Source: Kuschelorhynchus macadamiae
Lineage: Eukaryota > Arthropoda > Insecta > Coleoptera > Curculionidae
Length of the DNA stretch: 64,000 nt
Reading direction: 5' to 3'
NCBI GenBank assembly: GCA_030620095.1
Contig: JAUTXW010000348.1
Location: forward strand, 124,001 to 188,000
Shown here: in pieces, positions 11,694-23,176 of the stretch
How positions within the stretch are numbered: position 1 is the stretch's first letter
Layout of the letters: the number at the start of each line of letters is the position of its first letter
Program-made: the position numbers and the translations under genes
Notes under the pieces: generated by a model
The model's database searches: none
What the model saw: only the letters and a program-made list of their open reading frames with translations
Told to the model about the DNA's origin: nothing

Positions 11694-12957
11694 TGTCCGA
11701 CTGAATATTAAATGAAATCGGTTAAACGTGCTTTTATGCATTTTATTTATATTAAAGTATTAAATAGAGTGTGCATTTCTTTAAGATATATACAAAGTAA
11801 TTTCATAGCTATTAAATCTTATTTTTATTTTATTTTTTAGATAACACAATATATATAATTTATATAGTAACTGTTGCTTTAATTGATTAACCTAAGTTTA
11901 GGACACAAAAAGTCCGGTTATCAGAAATACCCATATAGATACTATAAAGGCTCTATAATAGCATACCAAAAATTACATATGTGCACTATTTTATATGATA
12001 TATGAAATATTTGTTCACTGAGTACATGTGTCTGTTTATGTTTATAGGTACTCTTAAAATTTTTATTGTAATGTATTTTAATTTATTATTATTTTTATTG
12101 GTTATATTAGTATGCAATATTTTTAACCGACTTCAAAAAAGGAAAAGATTATCAATTCATTTTTATATATTTTTTTAATGCATGTACACCATTGACTCAA
12201 CTCCGGGATGGTTTGACCAATATAGATGACATTTTTAGGACGATTCCGAAGTGATTCTATAGAAAGCATATTAAAAAAAACGCTTGAAATGCTTTGTTAA
12301 AATTTGGTATATTAAATTTACTTATCCATAGAAATATTCTGCCGCACCCTGAGTTACATACCCTCCTAAGCGGAATTTATTTTTTTTAAATATAAATTAT
12401 AAATCTTAACACATGGTGAGAATATGTCACATATCTTTATTCTGGAAACAAAACATTTCTTATGTTAATGAGTGAAGTGTATATCGGGTGAAGGGGGACT
12501 AAGGGTAAAGAAACTTATTATAGAAATATCGTGTTTCATATGATTTTCGGGGTTTTTAATGGCACGAAGTTCAATTTTATTAATCATTGTGACAATAACT
12601 TTAAAACTCGATAAAATAATTTTTTTTATATAAAAACATTTTTGTCTTTAAAAGAGTGGCCGTGATCGATTAGGTTTTGATCGTTGTTAACTTGTATTGG
12701 TTGCTCATTTAGATAAAATTGCAGGAATTAAAATGGAATCAATTTTATATACCGCTTTATTTATCGTATGGCAAAGACAAAACGAGTTATCGCACAAAAA
12801 ACAACCAATCTGAATATTCTGGGGGTTGCACATTCATTGGGGGTGGTGAAATTTTTTATATATTTTTCGTGACTCTCACATCTAACTAAAAAAATTTTAA
12901 AAATTATACTTAAAAATCATGGTTTTTAGATTTAGACCGTGTTAAATTAGAATTATT
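11694..12957. other. AT-rich non-coding DNA
   Basis: No gene, RNA or repeat boundary was recognised. Confidence 0.5.
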
Positions 12958-12958
12958 T

Positions 12959-12999
12959 TCCCACGTTTCGCCTGCGATTGCACGAGGGATCTTTAGGGA
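12959..12999 (-). ncRNA. Decayed minimal hammerhead-like motif
   Basis: On the minus strand stem I pairs UCC with GGA. The core reads CUAAAGA (two changes from CUGAUGA). After a weak stem II, GAAA is followed by CGUG and the 3' strand of stem I. This has the layout of the minimal hammerheads of Penelope-like elements, with hardly any stem III. It is probably inactive. Confidence 0.4.
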
Positions 13000-13237
13000 T
13001 GCACAAGATCAATGAGTTGAATGAGCTACGATGAGCAGAGTTCAGGTATTTATACCTGACCTGTGCCCACCGAGGCGTGACTCATTGTGATTTTCACAAG
13101 TGATGTAGCACGTAGGCCTGCATATTTGATAAACAATCATCCCAGTGAGTCACGCGTCCGTGGACAATGATCGGGTATAAATAATTAATTTCTGCTGATC
13201 GACGCTCATTCAGTGTTTTGATCTTGTGCAGTGAAGA

Positions 13238-13278
13238 TCCCTGAAGATGCCTCGTGCAAACACAAGCGAAATGTCGGA
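13238..13278 (+). ncRNA. Decayed minimal hammerhead-like motif
   Basis: UCC and GGA form stem I. The core is CUGAAGA (one change from CUGAUGA), and GAAA is followed by UGUC, which gives a proper UC cleavage position. Stem II is imperfect. It mirrors the motif at 12959-12999 in the same palindrome. Confidence 0.45.
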
Positions 13279-13639
13279 AAGTAATGCGAATTTGACTCGA
13301 TCTAATTGACTCCAAACGTGAAAGCTTCGTACTATGTTAAAAAATGATTATTTGTTTAAATTTATGTTTTGCAATATTATTTGAAATGATAAATTCAAGT
13401 TTTTGGCGAGACAAAATTGATGCAAATTTAAATTGTTAATAAAAATTAATATTTTTGAACATTAAAAATTTTCTGAAAACCTATAAAATATGCAACATTT
13501 ATGCATGCAAGGGTATATTTAAATTTTAACATTTCAGTAAAATTAAATTAAATGTGTATATAACCAAAATATGAGAGATTTAAAACGGAGGATTATGCTC
13601 TTAATGCTACCTAATAAACAAAAACCGACATCGACATCA

Positions 13640-14520
13640 TCCTAGATCCGCTCTTCTTATGATCTTTTTTGTTATTACGTAAAGTATAACAAATTGGAAA
13701 AATTAAACGGTAGCTGGTTCAAATCTTAGGTCACCTTTGCTACTTTTTTGGCCAAAATGTTGGTACACAAATAGTCAATTGCTTAAATACATTTTCTTCC
13801 TGCCACAACGCTGCCATATCTTGTTCGAATTCTGCTGATTTTTATTTAATACTATTTGTCAATATGATGAATATACATACTGGATAAGTAGGTAGTATGA
13901 TATTATGTAGAGTTATCAAATTCCGACATTTTTTGGGATGTATTTATCGTAGTTCCTCTTTTTAATTACACAGTCCTGAATCGCACTAATAAACACTTCC
14001 ATTTCTTCATGCAGTTTACCATCTCGAAGACATAACAGTGGTGCATTTTTATCATTTTCGGGGTTGTTGAGTGCAATTGGATACTTCCCATGTAGGGTTT
14101 TTTCCTGCCAGGATACATGCAGATCCTATGACGCTCTTTCTTCTGTATCTCGGCTTGATGTTCATAGAGTGTAGTTTATATCTTCATCGACGCAACATGG
14201 AATGATTAGATGCGCGGAAATATGATTGCATCTTCTTTTCTTGCTACTTGAAAAATTTAATTGTTAACTAATCCCCTTCCTTCCTGACTTCATAGGAGAT
14301 ATATTCTTTCGATCTCGCTTTTTGGATGGTGGGCTTGAAATCTTGTTAGGGTTGTTCATGTCATCCTATCTAGTGCATTGAGATCTGTGTCTGAGTATTT
14401 CAGAAGACCAAATGAGTACGTTAGTGTCGATATAGCATATCTGTTGATTAGATTAAGCAGATTTCCAGAATTATGCCTGGTTTTAAGTAGTTTGTTGAAT
14501 CTTAATTTGTATTTTTATTT
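13640..14520 (-). pseudogene. Non-LTR retrotransposon, reverse transcriptase C-terminal remnant
   Basis: The best part is 14270-14490 on the minus strand. One frame gives NLLNLINRYAISTLTYSFGL, LLKYSDTDLNALDRMT, a stop, and then TTLTRFQAHHPKSEIERIYL. This order is characteristic of the region just after the reverse transcriptase in R4/Dong-like and related elements ('AVP.LTYSFG...W...DL..LD...R..L....HHPK...ERLYLPR..GGRGL'). Downstream frames give further broken pieces (KERHRICMYPGRKKPYMG). There are several stops and shifts. The clade assignment is from memory and uncertain; the retroelement origin is more secure. Confidence 0.6.
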
Positions 14521-15878
14521 AAATTCCTCTTTTAGTTTTGTGTGATCAATTCGTTTGATCTGCTGTATGCCTAGATATATGTCTGTCTCGTTTGGAGCGA
14601 GTTGCTGAAAAGTGACTTCATTGGCTTCAAGACTCTTTTTTTTTCCTTTTTTAAGATGTATCTCAAAGCATTTAATATTAACAATATTATTGTTAATACT
14701 AAATATGTAAAAGAGATAAAGAGGTTTGATGCCTAAAAAATATTGAAAGCATGAACGTAAATTAAGTTTTTTACTATATTGCAACACCCTTGATAACACA
14801 ATAAGAAAAAAAATTGGCTTGTCAGGCTACCACAAATGTCTTATAGTTATATTTAAATTGTCACAGTGAATTTAAATAGGTTATTAAAGAGTCAAAAATT
14901 AGCAGCAAGTTCGGAATTCAAAGTGGATTTGGCAACAGAGTAGAAGTGAAAATGAATGAATTTTTGAAGAGGAAAAGTTATAACTGTTGCTTTATCATTT
15001 CTTCTGATAGCGCTGCAGATTTTTTATCATTATATTAACGGGAAAAACTGTAAGATCAATTTCAACCAGAAAGGAAAATAGTTTAGTCTCTCAAAGTTTT
15101 CGAAATTCTGGATATTTTGTGCCATTTTTAACTTTATCCAAGACAAAAGAATTTATAAAAGGCCAGTTAAAGTTCTCGAACTTTAGATTATTTAAGATTA
15201 ATGGAAAAATTACCTAAAAATGACAAAGAAATTCTTTAAACTGATATAGATTATATCCTATTGTCGTAGACATTAATGGGAACTTTTATTTAATATGTTT
15301 TTTCTTTGTGCAAATCGTTATTTTCCTAACGAAGCGCGGAAAGTTAATTTTCTCAGGCGAGACTTCCTTAATAAAAACACAACGGAGGAAAAATACTCTC
15401 TGAACTTAAGTTAGGGATGAAGTTTTTTACTAGTGGTATTATTCTTGGGCACTGATATCCGGTATTTGCTACACATAACAAAAATTGAGGTTGATTATAT
15501 AGTTATATAGAATTATTCAACAGTTTTTAACTAAGAGAACTGAATATTAAAAACATAATATGTATAAATATATTCTCGTTAATGTTTTACGTTCCTACTT
15601 TACTGAAAAGAAATTTCCGAACCCAAATGTCGGACTGTGCGAAAAAAAATATTGCGCCCGGGCCTTCAAACCAAACCTAGCGCCCTCCCAGATATACAAA
15701 ATAAAATGCAGGGAATTGAATTTAGCCCCCCTCTTTTCACACGGCCCCGCCCAAATAAGTGTGGTAAGTTACTTTTCGCGCGCTAGCAAAAAATTTAATT
15801 ACAGACAATGGATAGTAAATAAATTTATTAGTCTACACTAACTGTTTTGTGTTATTCTATTTATATATCATTACTATA
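14521..15878. other. Non-coding DNA with a GC-richer patch
   Basis: Mostly AT-rich. From about 15620 to 15790 the base composition rises, and a 93-codon frame (15560-15841) is open there. Its product resembles nothing I know and has no upstream gene features. I do not call it a gene. Confidence 0.4.
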
Positions 15879-16732
15879 CAGGGTGTCCCAAACTGATTTA
15901 GCCAGGCTCTAGTTCCCAAACCGTTTGAGATATTTAGTTGTAATAAAAACTAGAATTTGTAGCTATGAGGATACTTTAGAATGGCGTCGAAGAAAAATGT
16001 TTGAAAAAAAATAGTCCCAAAAAATTCGACCCTAAACCTTAAAATTTTAAACGACATTGTATATTTTTTACATAATTTTGTAGGATTGTAAATTCCTTAT
16101 TCAGCACTTTTTTCCGATTAAAAGTCGGTTAAGAAATAGCTTAGAAAATTAACATTTTATCTTCCTATCAAGTTGGCCATGGGGTAAATTAAAAATCCGC
16201 TTAAAAGAAAAGAAAACAATATCAAGTTAGCCATGATTCTATAAAACAAAAACAAAACATTTTTGACACTTGTTAACTTAGAATCATATCAGCGTATACT
16301 TCTGCAGTAATAAAGAACCTCACTTGCACTCTCATTTAGTTCAATTTGACAAGTGTCAAAAATGTTTTGTTTTTGTTTTATATTGATATTGTTTTCTTTT
16401 CTTTTAAGCGGATTTTTAATTTACCCCATGGCTAACTTAATCGGAAGATAAAATGTTAATTTTTTAAGCTATTTCTTAACCGATTTTTGATAGGAAAAAA
16501 GTGCTAAATAGGAAATTTACAATCCTACAAAATTATGTAAAAAATATACAGGTTGTCGTTTAAAATTTTAAGGTTAGGGTCGAATTTTTTGGGACTATTT
16601 TTTTTCAAAAACATTTTTCTTCGAAGTCATTTTAAAGTATCCTCATAGCTACAAATTCTAGTTTTTATTCCAACTAAATATCTCAAACGGTTTGGTAACT
16701 AGAGCCTGGCTAAATCAGTTTGGGACACCTTG
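15879..16732. mobile_element. Fold-back MITE with arms of about 400 bases
   Basis: The element begins CAGGGTGTCCCAAACTG and ends in the inverse (CAGTTTGGGACACCTTG). TA lies on both sides (15877-15878 and 16733-16734). The left arm (to about 16275) and right arm (from about 16345) are inverse copies over roughly 390 bases with few differences, leaving a spacer of about 70 bases. There is no open frame. It is a non-autonomous relative of the TA-inserting IS630/Tc1/mariner-type elements found elsewhere in the window. The transcript would form a very long hairpin. Confidence 0.8.
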
Positions 16733-18238
16733 TATAAAAATTATATTTCACAGTTAACTACATGTGGAATATTTTTGGTTTCCTACTTTGTTACTTTAAT
16801 TACCACGTGTAACTTGATTTGAAGTTTAAGAAGTGTTAAGTACCTAATAAGAGAATTACTCGAATTGTTATTTAAAAACAGAACTGTTTGATTTTCTTCT
16901 TCGTATACTATTTACAAAATGTACCCAAAATTGTTTGATATATGCGCCAAATGGGCAGTTTTAGCAGTGCATATTTATATCTCGAAAAATAAATATATTT
17001 AAATTACATACATGTTATATTATTAAACCAGTTTGTATACTGAAATTATGACATAGTTATAGTTAAAGCTATTTTTTACGTATATTTTATACGTCATATC
17101 CTTGATTTATATTCAACAATAACTGGTCCTGATGACTGCTTAATATAGAGCACCTTGAATTGTACTATTTAGTCAAAACTAGCTGAACTGCTGTTTATAA
17201 TGCATTTATTATCACGTTGCCAACTTAGTAATTTTCACTATAATTTCGCTAGAAATGCTAATTTAAAATAGATATTTGCACTAGTTAGATTAATGATTAT
17301 TAGTTAATATTAGTAATATTGTTATTATTATTATAATATATAATATAACCGGGTTTTACGCAATAAATAATTTTGTGGAATAAGGCCTAAAATACCGTTG
17401 ATAATTTTGCCACTGTTTGATTTTATGTAAAGGGCTAAAACAAAACAATTGATTTTTTATTTGCCTACATTTTGACGGTACTGATTTGTTTTTCCAATAA
17501 CTCATGTCATCAATATTTTTTAAATGGCAAAACGGTCTTCGTTTGCAAGTCTTTACATGAATAGTGCGACTTGAAATTTTAAGAATTTTCGGCTAGTGTG
17601 TATTACAGTGCCAAACGCCTAAATTAAAATCTCTATTTTTGGATTTTTATAATATGAAAAGATAAAACAGCACTGTTTTTTTTTGACAGATGACAAACTG
17701 TTTAACTATTATAACTCGTATTTTTTTTAAATCAGTACGGGAGCATTTAGACTAGACAATAGGCTAATTCTGGTCGTGATACTTTCTGAAGAACAAAAGC
17801 TTGGGAGAATAGACAAATATATAAAAATATTTTAAAATAGCAATTTTTACTATTTAGGAGCCCTTCATTTTGAAATACTCTAACAAAAAGTTAGAAAAAA
17901 TTGGGTAGGAACTTTTAAAAGAGCTTGAAGGTTTGATCCTTCTTTACTATATTTAGATTTTTCAAATATATCGGACTTCGGGTTTAGAAGTTTAAATAAA
18001 AGTGAAGTGAAGTCTGAAATTGCCGACGTCGAAATGTATTTTTTATTGAGGCTAAAAAAATAAAAGAAAAATGTAATAGTTTTGTTTTCCGTCAATAAGT
18101 TGTACTATATCAAGAGATTACATTGATACTGTCAACTTATTTTGTTGATATTTATTTTTAAAAACAGAAAACTTAAAATAATAATACGTAAGTACACCTC
18201 ATAAATTTTACAAAAGCAAACAATTAATATACAATATA
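16733..18238. other. AT-rich non-coding DNA
   Basis: No gene was recognised. At about 17128-17155 (+) there is an intact CUGAUGA with a UGCU/AGCA stem II but only UUGAA where GAAA is expected, a possible dead hammerhead. At about 18016-18045 a related but weaker motif (CTGAAATTGCCGACGTCGAA) occurs. Confidence 0.4.
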
Positions 18239-18608
18239 CAGGATGTTATATAAAAAATAGAAGAGAATATGTTATCAAAAAAAAACAAAAGGCAACTTTT
18301 TTTCATAAAAGTTCATGTTCAATTTTTTTTTGTAAAAAGTTCACGTTCTGTTGTCCTTTGTGTTTTTTTCTATAACATTCTGCTTATGGGGTAATAATTG
18401 ATAGCCGTTTTTTATAGTTTTTGAGTATGAACAGGGCTTTTGATTATAATTGCATCCCTGCCAAAATGTGTGGTTTTATAGATTAAAAAAGTAGATTACA
18501 AAATATACCCATATTGTACAATTTTTTTAGTATAGTTTGCAGATACATAGGTTATTTAGTTTCTTTGAAATCAACAGCACCTTTGGTTTTTTTACATGAT
18601 ACACCCTG
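18239..18608. mobile_element. MITE, 370 bases, with internal hairpin
   Basis: TA flanks both ends (18237-18238, 18609-18610). The left end is CAGGATGTTATATAAAAAA and the right end, reversed, is CAGGGTGTATCATG. Inside, about 18271-18390 forms a strong hairpin: ATGTTATCAAAAAAAAAC on one side and its near inverse, GTGTTTTTTTCTATAACAT, on the other. No coding content. Confidence 0.55.
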
Positions 18609-18894
18609 TATATTATATATCCATCAAACAGGTCTCTTCTTGTTAATAATAAATACACTAAGGTTTAATATATTTAAAGAATTCCAAGAAATTTAAGAAA
18701 TATGGTTCCTTAAGAAGCAATATATTCCTAGTGACTTCACTATGTAGTGGCACGTTTTCCTTCTCTTTCTCTACGACATTACCTTTTACGGCAGGATTTT
18801 TATCAAATTTCTCCTGTGTCTTTAAAGATAACGGTTTCAAACTTTGTATATTGATAATTTGAAGGACACGATCCATTTTATGGACCTATAATAT

Positions 18895-20030
18895 ACAGGG
18901 TGTTCTATTTAGAAAACCAAAGTTGAAGTTGATTTTAGAAAAACGCAATATCCTATTTGTCAACTTTTAATCCATGTTTCAGAGTTTTGCCCACTTCCGT
19001 TTTAACTGAAGGTGGCGTCATATGTGCATTTTTAAATTAAAACCTCCGAATTCTTAGTTGTATTTCCATAAATCGTTAAATTCTACAAAATGATAGTTTT
19101 TAGATTTTTGAAATCGACCAAAAAGTGGCGGAGCTATATGCATTTGTTTTATTTTGCTTAGCTGGCCATGCCACGAATATTAATGCAATTTTAGGCTCTC
19201 AATTTAAGCTTACTAAATATCGTAACTAATCTTGATGTAAATCATTTTAAATTTCTTTATACATTTTTTCTATTTTTGTTATTTTGTTAATGTATGAACT
19301 CTGAAAAAATTTATTTTTAAAACCAATGTAGCAACAATTTATTTATAACTTTTTAATTGAATTGCTTTAGTAATTAATATTAAAATTTTTGAAAATGTTT
19401 ATTATGAATCTGAGTATGGCTAGTATATTAAACTAAAATATGCAAATAAATACGTTATTTATGGGTCATTTTCAAAATTTTTAAAAATTGTTACTAAAGC
19501 AATTGGGTTTTTACCATTAAATATAATAAAAAGATAGTGTTGCTATTTTTGTTTTTATAATATGTATCCAAACATTAAAAAAAACTATTTTTTAATTGAT
19601 AAATAATACTGAAAAGTTATTTTATAACAAGAAACTTTAGACAGTTTTGCTTGTGTCCAAACAATACAAAAAAACTTTTTTTTTGATAAGTAATACTGAA
19701 AAGTTATTTTATAACAAGAACTTTAGGCAGTTTTCGTGCTAACTGCTATTTTCACTAAAACAAACGTCTCTAGCTCCGCCATTTATTATTTGATTTTAAG
19801 AATCTAAAAAACTAACAATTAGAGAATATTAAGCTTTATAGAAATGCAAATAAATGTTTGGAGTTTTTCAATTAAAAAATCATAGATTGCGTCACTTCCG
19901 GTTAATCCGGAATTGTCAAACTTGAGCAAAAAGTTGACAAATACTGTCCCATACATGTTCACGAAATTTCAAAGCAGTATGTAAAAAAAAAACAGAAAAA
20001 GAAGGCGTACATTAGTCCGTGGTCACCCGG
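18895..20030. mobile_element. Fold-back element with diverged arms
   Basis: It starts CAGGGTGTTCTATTTAG after TA (18893-18894) and ends GGTCACCCGG before TA (20031-20032). Inside the ends, left and right sequences mirror each other: TTTGTCAACTTTT/AAAAGTTGACAAA, CACTTCCG..TTAA/TTAA..CGGAAGTG, TGGCGGAGCTA/TAGCTCCGCCA, and TAGTTTTTAGATT/AATCTAAAAAACTA. The arms span several hundred bases with much divergence, so the insertion is old. No transposase frame survives. Two near-repeats of AAAAGTTATTTTATAACAAG lie at about 19610 and 19690. Confidence 0.55.
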
Positions 20031-20868
20031 TATATTTGCAAAAATCGTAAAAAATCGTACAGTTTGAGGAAACTTTTGTATTTAATCTTTTTATCTATAG
20101 AAATATGAACGTTAATGGGGTGTATATTTATAGCTAAACACCCTGTACTTAATTAAAATTTTGGTTTTTAAAGAAACAATAACATTAAAGATCGACCGTA
20201 TCAATGTAATCTTTTGACATACTGCAAATAAGCTATCTAGCCTATACAATATTTAGTAAAGAGAAGGAGACAATTTCATTTATGTTTTTTATATTAGAAA
20301 AGCCTAATCGAAACGTCGGGACTTCAGATATAAGAAGCTAGTATTTTGAGTATCTTAAACTCGGAGATCAATAAATTTGAAAAATTTATTACCTCATATA
20401 TTTGACATCAGACACGTTTGCTTGCAGAAAAAGTAGGGCACCATTGTAATTTTATTTTTATTTTAAACAGGAATTTTTTAAATATTTTATCATTCACCGT
20501 TTTGAATCAGATTTACGGAAATTTCAGAAATACTTTTCATATGAGCTTCCAAACAAGTTGTCACGTGACCTGACTTGACATATGTTGAAGAAGGGTAAGG
20601 TCGAAATGTGCTAAAATAAAAGATCAATTGACGCCTCTGGGTATTTTGCACAAAATCAAATTGTAACACAAATATAAACGGTTGTCTAGCCCTTTTTTCA
20701 CTTTGCTATAAATTCGAGTTCTAATTTATTAATACCTTTTGATGATACAAAAATCTAATAAACATGTTCATAATTCTAATTTATATTATCGGGACAAAAG
20801 ATGTGACTTAATTTTATATTATAAATGTTGTGTCGTTTATTTTATATGATTATTTTCCTGATATATAG
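20031..20868 (+). other. Intron sequence upstream of the CadN exon
   Basis: AT-rich, ending in a 3' splice site (TATTTTCCTGATATATAG). Two weak Penelope-end-like motifs occur, CCTAATCGAAACGTCGGG (about 20304) and GAAGGGTAAGGTCGAAATGTG (about 20590). No coding sequence. Confidence 0.5.
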
Positions 20869-21006
20869 GTTACTGCCACCGATGGAGATAAAGACAGACC
20901 GCAGAACATTGTTTATTTTCTGACCGGTCAAGGCATCGACCCCGATAATCCTGCTAACAGCAAATTTGACATAAACAGGACAACTGGCGAAATATTCGTG
21001 CTTAAG
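20869..21006 (+). CDS. CadN: Internal exon of neural cadherin (N-cadherin)
   Basis: The exon encodes 46 residues, from VTATDGDKD to INRTTGEIFVLK, in a single open frame, phase 0 at both ends. AG precedes it and GTATGT follows. N-cadherin is a calcium-dependent homophilic adhesion protein of the neuronal surface with many extracellular cadherin repeats. The calcium-binding 'A.D.D' stretch near the start and the 'F.INRTTGEI' strand near the end are hallmarks of a cadherin repeat. The wording is so close to insect DN-cadherin, as I remember it, that I assign the gene. No further exon was found in the window, so both neighbouring introns exceed about 20 kb unless a small exon was missed. The exon shows no damage, in contrast to everything around it. 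Confidence 0.88.
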
Positions 21007-21362
21007 GTATGTTATTTTATTACTTATATATTAATTTCGTGAAACGGTTTATGTGTTTTACTGGAATTATCACTAGACAGGGTAAACTCAGAGACCTATT
21101 AGAAGTATTTAGGAAACCACTGGATATATTACTTAGAAAATTTGGCTTGTGCATAGGTAAAATAATATAACAAGTGCAAACCAAATTTCCAGAAAAAATC
21201 GAAAAAATGTTGAGCACTTATTTTCTTCAGAAAAGAAAGTTTTTTCGACTCATTGACCATGTGCACGAATGCTTTTAGTTACAGAAAAAAATGCGTGTGA
21301 AACAATTTTTGGAGTATATATACCTTTTGCACGCGTTTATATATATGTATATATATATACAA

Positions 21363-21368
<6 letters not shown>
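21007..21368 (+). other. CadN: Start of the intron downstream of the CadN exon
   Basis: It opens with the 5' splice site GTATGT. The rest is AT-rich and grades into a (TA)n tract with nothing else recognised. Confidence 0.5.

Positions 21369-21421
<53 letters not shown>
21369..21421. repeat. (TA)n microsatellite
   Basis: A pure TA tract of about 53 bases, with shorter TA runs just upstream (21338-21360). It ends 11 bases before a CAGGGTG-type element. Confidence 0.9.
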
Positions 21422-21425
<4 letters not shown>

Positions 21426-21432
21426 CAAATAT

Positions 21433-21588
21433 ACCGGGTGGCAACGAATTTATTAGACAGGCCATTACTTTTAAAGTATTTGATGTATGTATGTAAGAGG
21501 AGAGTTTTTGCATATTTTTAACTTTCCGGTCACTTCCGGTTTCACCGGAAATGACTCCAGTTTCGATTTTTTAAATGGAACACACTGT
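21433..21588. mobile_element. Short CCGGGTG-ended element next to (TA)n
   Basis: It begins CCGGGTGGCAACGAATT after TA. It appears to end at GGAACACACTG before TA, the mirror of the CAG.GTGTTCC ends seen elsewhere. It contains the inverted pair ACTTCCGG/CCGGAAATG. It may be a MITE of about 156 bases, or the outer tip of the element that follows. Confidence 0.4.
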
Positions 21589-21596
21589 ACATTTTT

Positions 21597-23176
21597 GGAT
21601 TCCTGAGACAATTCTGAATCAGAATGTGACATTTAAAAACTTTTTACGCCTGCTTGATTTTTTATAGCCATTTTTAAAATTGCATCTGGGGGGCCATGAC
21701 CGGACGCAAATTAATCTAAGGGCCTGAAATGATGACAGAATAATACAATCGCTAAGTCTTAGTGATTAGTCTGATAGCTAGGAACAAGAGAAGTTGATAA
21801 AATCAAATTTCTGGGTCAAACTATTTTTTTTCAAACGGCGACCCTTTTTACCACTTTTTGAAAAGAGGAACTTTTTTGCGATTTGATTAAAAATAAGCTC
21901 AAAACTTGAATATTACTAAGAAAAATACTCGATAATCAGTTATTTATTTTTATCAAGTGTGCCATGGATAGCCATGCTGGATATTAAGTAGGATTTTTTG
22001 TTTTGACAGTGACGGTTACCTATTCTTTCTGAGTAGACATAAGATATCTTTATTTTTCTTGGTTTTCAGTATTATTTTTGTTTTCAGACGTCAAAATAAT
22101 GAATTGATAAAACTGTTTCTTTAAGAAAAATTAATCACAAACTGGGTTTAAGTCATGAATAAGCTAGAAAAATACTAAAGAAACACGGATATCGAGCTTT
22201 TAAGTACCAGTTACATCAACATTTGTATCCTGACGATGGCGACAGACGGGGTATTGTTTTGTGATTGGTTGCTGCAAAATTGTAAATTGACCCAAATTTT
22301 ATCAACTTTATCTTATTTTCTAACAAAACACTAGTTACTGGACCCAACAAAATGAAAATGAAATGAGAGTAGAAAATTTTCAAGAAAGGTTTGATGTCAA
22401 TGTCTGGGCTGGTGTCGTTAAGGACAGAATAATTGGGCCAATTAACAGGGGTTAGATACTTAAGCTTTCTCCAAAATGAAATTGAGCAACATCTTAATGA
22501 TCTACCTTTAGAAGTTTTACGTCGAATTTACTTCCAGCAAGATGGACCACCGCCTCACAATACCAGAGAAGTTCTTAATTATTTAATTGAACATTTTAAT
22601 AATAAAGTTATTGAACTATTTGTTAGCCAAAGATACAGATTTGCACGCCTAAATTTGTTGACGATATCTGAAGAGGGGCACCAGAAAACTATATAAAAAT
22701 GCTGTTCCGAGCGTTAGGCGTATAGGCGTGCATTCTTTTCATCAACAGAGATAGGCTGGGCAGACTTTGCGTGACATAACACATAGATAGATCCAACGCA
22801 AGTAATCGGATCAACCAACTGTCACAATTAAAAATTCTACTTAATATCCAGCATGGATATCCACGGCACACTTGATAAAAGTAAATAATTGATAATCGAG
22901 TATTTTTCTTAGTAATATTTAATTTTTGCAGAAAAATTCGCAGAAAAACCCTTTTTTCAAAAAGTGCTTGTCTTAAAAGGGTCGCCATTTGAAAAAAAAA
23001 CAATTAGACATAAAAATTTCAACTTCTCTTGTTCCTAGCTATCAGACTAATCACTAAAACTTAGCGATTGTATTATTTTGTCATCATTTCAGGTCCTTAA
23101 ATTAATTTGCGTCCGGTCATGGCCGCCTAGCCCGCACATTCTGATTCAGAATTGTCTCAAGAATCCAAAAATGTAA
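21597..23176 (+). mobile_element. DNA transposon with long inverted repeats, internally decayed
   Basis: The left (about 21597-22010) and right (about 22815-23176) sequences are inverse copies. Shared blocks include TTTTTGGATTC.TGAGACAA, GGCCATGACCGGACGCAAA, ATTAGTCTGATAGCTAGGAA and AAGTGTGCC.TGGATA.CCA. An indel of about 90 bases lies near the tips. The centre holds a transposase remnant. I infer the same IS630/Tc1/mariner-type superfamily as the CAGGGTG elements at 36224 and 46489, with the outermost tips lost or overwritten. It lies only 590 bases from the CadN exon. Confidence 0.65.
22130..22696 (+). pseudogene. DDE transposase remnant (IS630/Tc1/mariner-type)
   Basis: Readable pieces in order are ARKILKKHGYRAFKYQLHQH, then IDPNFINFILFSNKTLVTGP where the first catalytic aspartate should be (replaced by asparagine), then TGVRYLSFLQNEIEQHLNDL and IYFQQDGPPPHNTREVLNYL with the second aspartate. 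The third acidic motif (SPDL.P.DF) is missing. Frameshifts and stops break it. The order and wording match the transposases at 36549-37488 (-) and 47105-48249 (+), which belong to the same group. Confidence 0.65.

Larger units (their letters stand above)
12959..13278. mobile_element. GC-rich palindromic element with Penelope-like ends
   Basis: This is an inverted repeat of about 320 bases in two nested pairs of arms. The outer arms (about 12959-13027 and 13205-13278) contain GATCTT, GTGCA and CTCGTGCAA in both orientations. The inner arms both carry GTGACTCA and a TATAAATA box pointing outward (about 13054-13063, minus; about 13175-13182, plus). Each outer end carries a hammerhead-like motif. 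I infer a head-to-head pair of Penelope-like terminal (pLTR) sequences with promoters. No protein is encoded. Confidence 0.5.

Noticed and set aside
15560..15841. 93-codon frame in a GC-richer patch
   Set aside because: No known motif and no support from the context; chance opening is likely.
20116..20147. GGGTGT...ACACCCTG hairpin as a tiny element
   Set aside because: It is too short and has no independent boundary; it may be the tip of an older, overwritten element.
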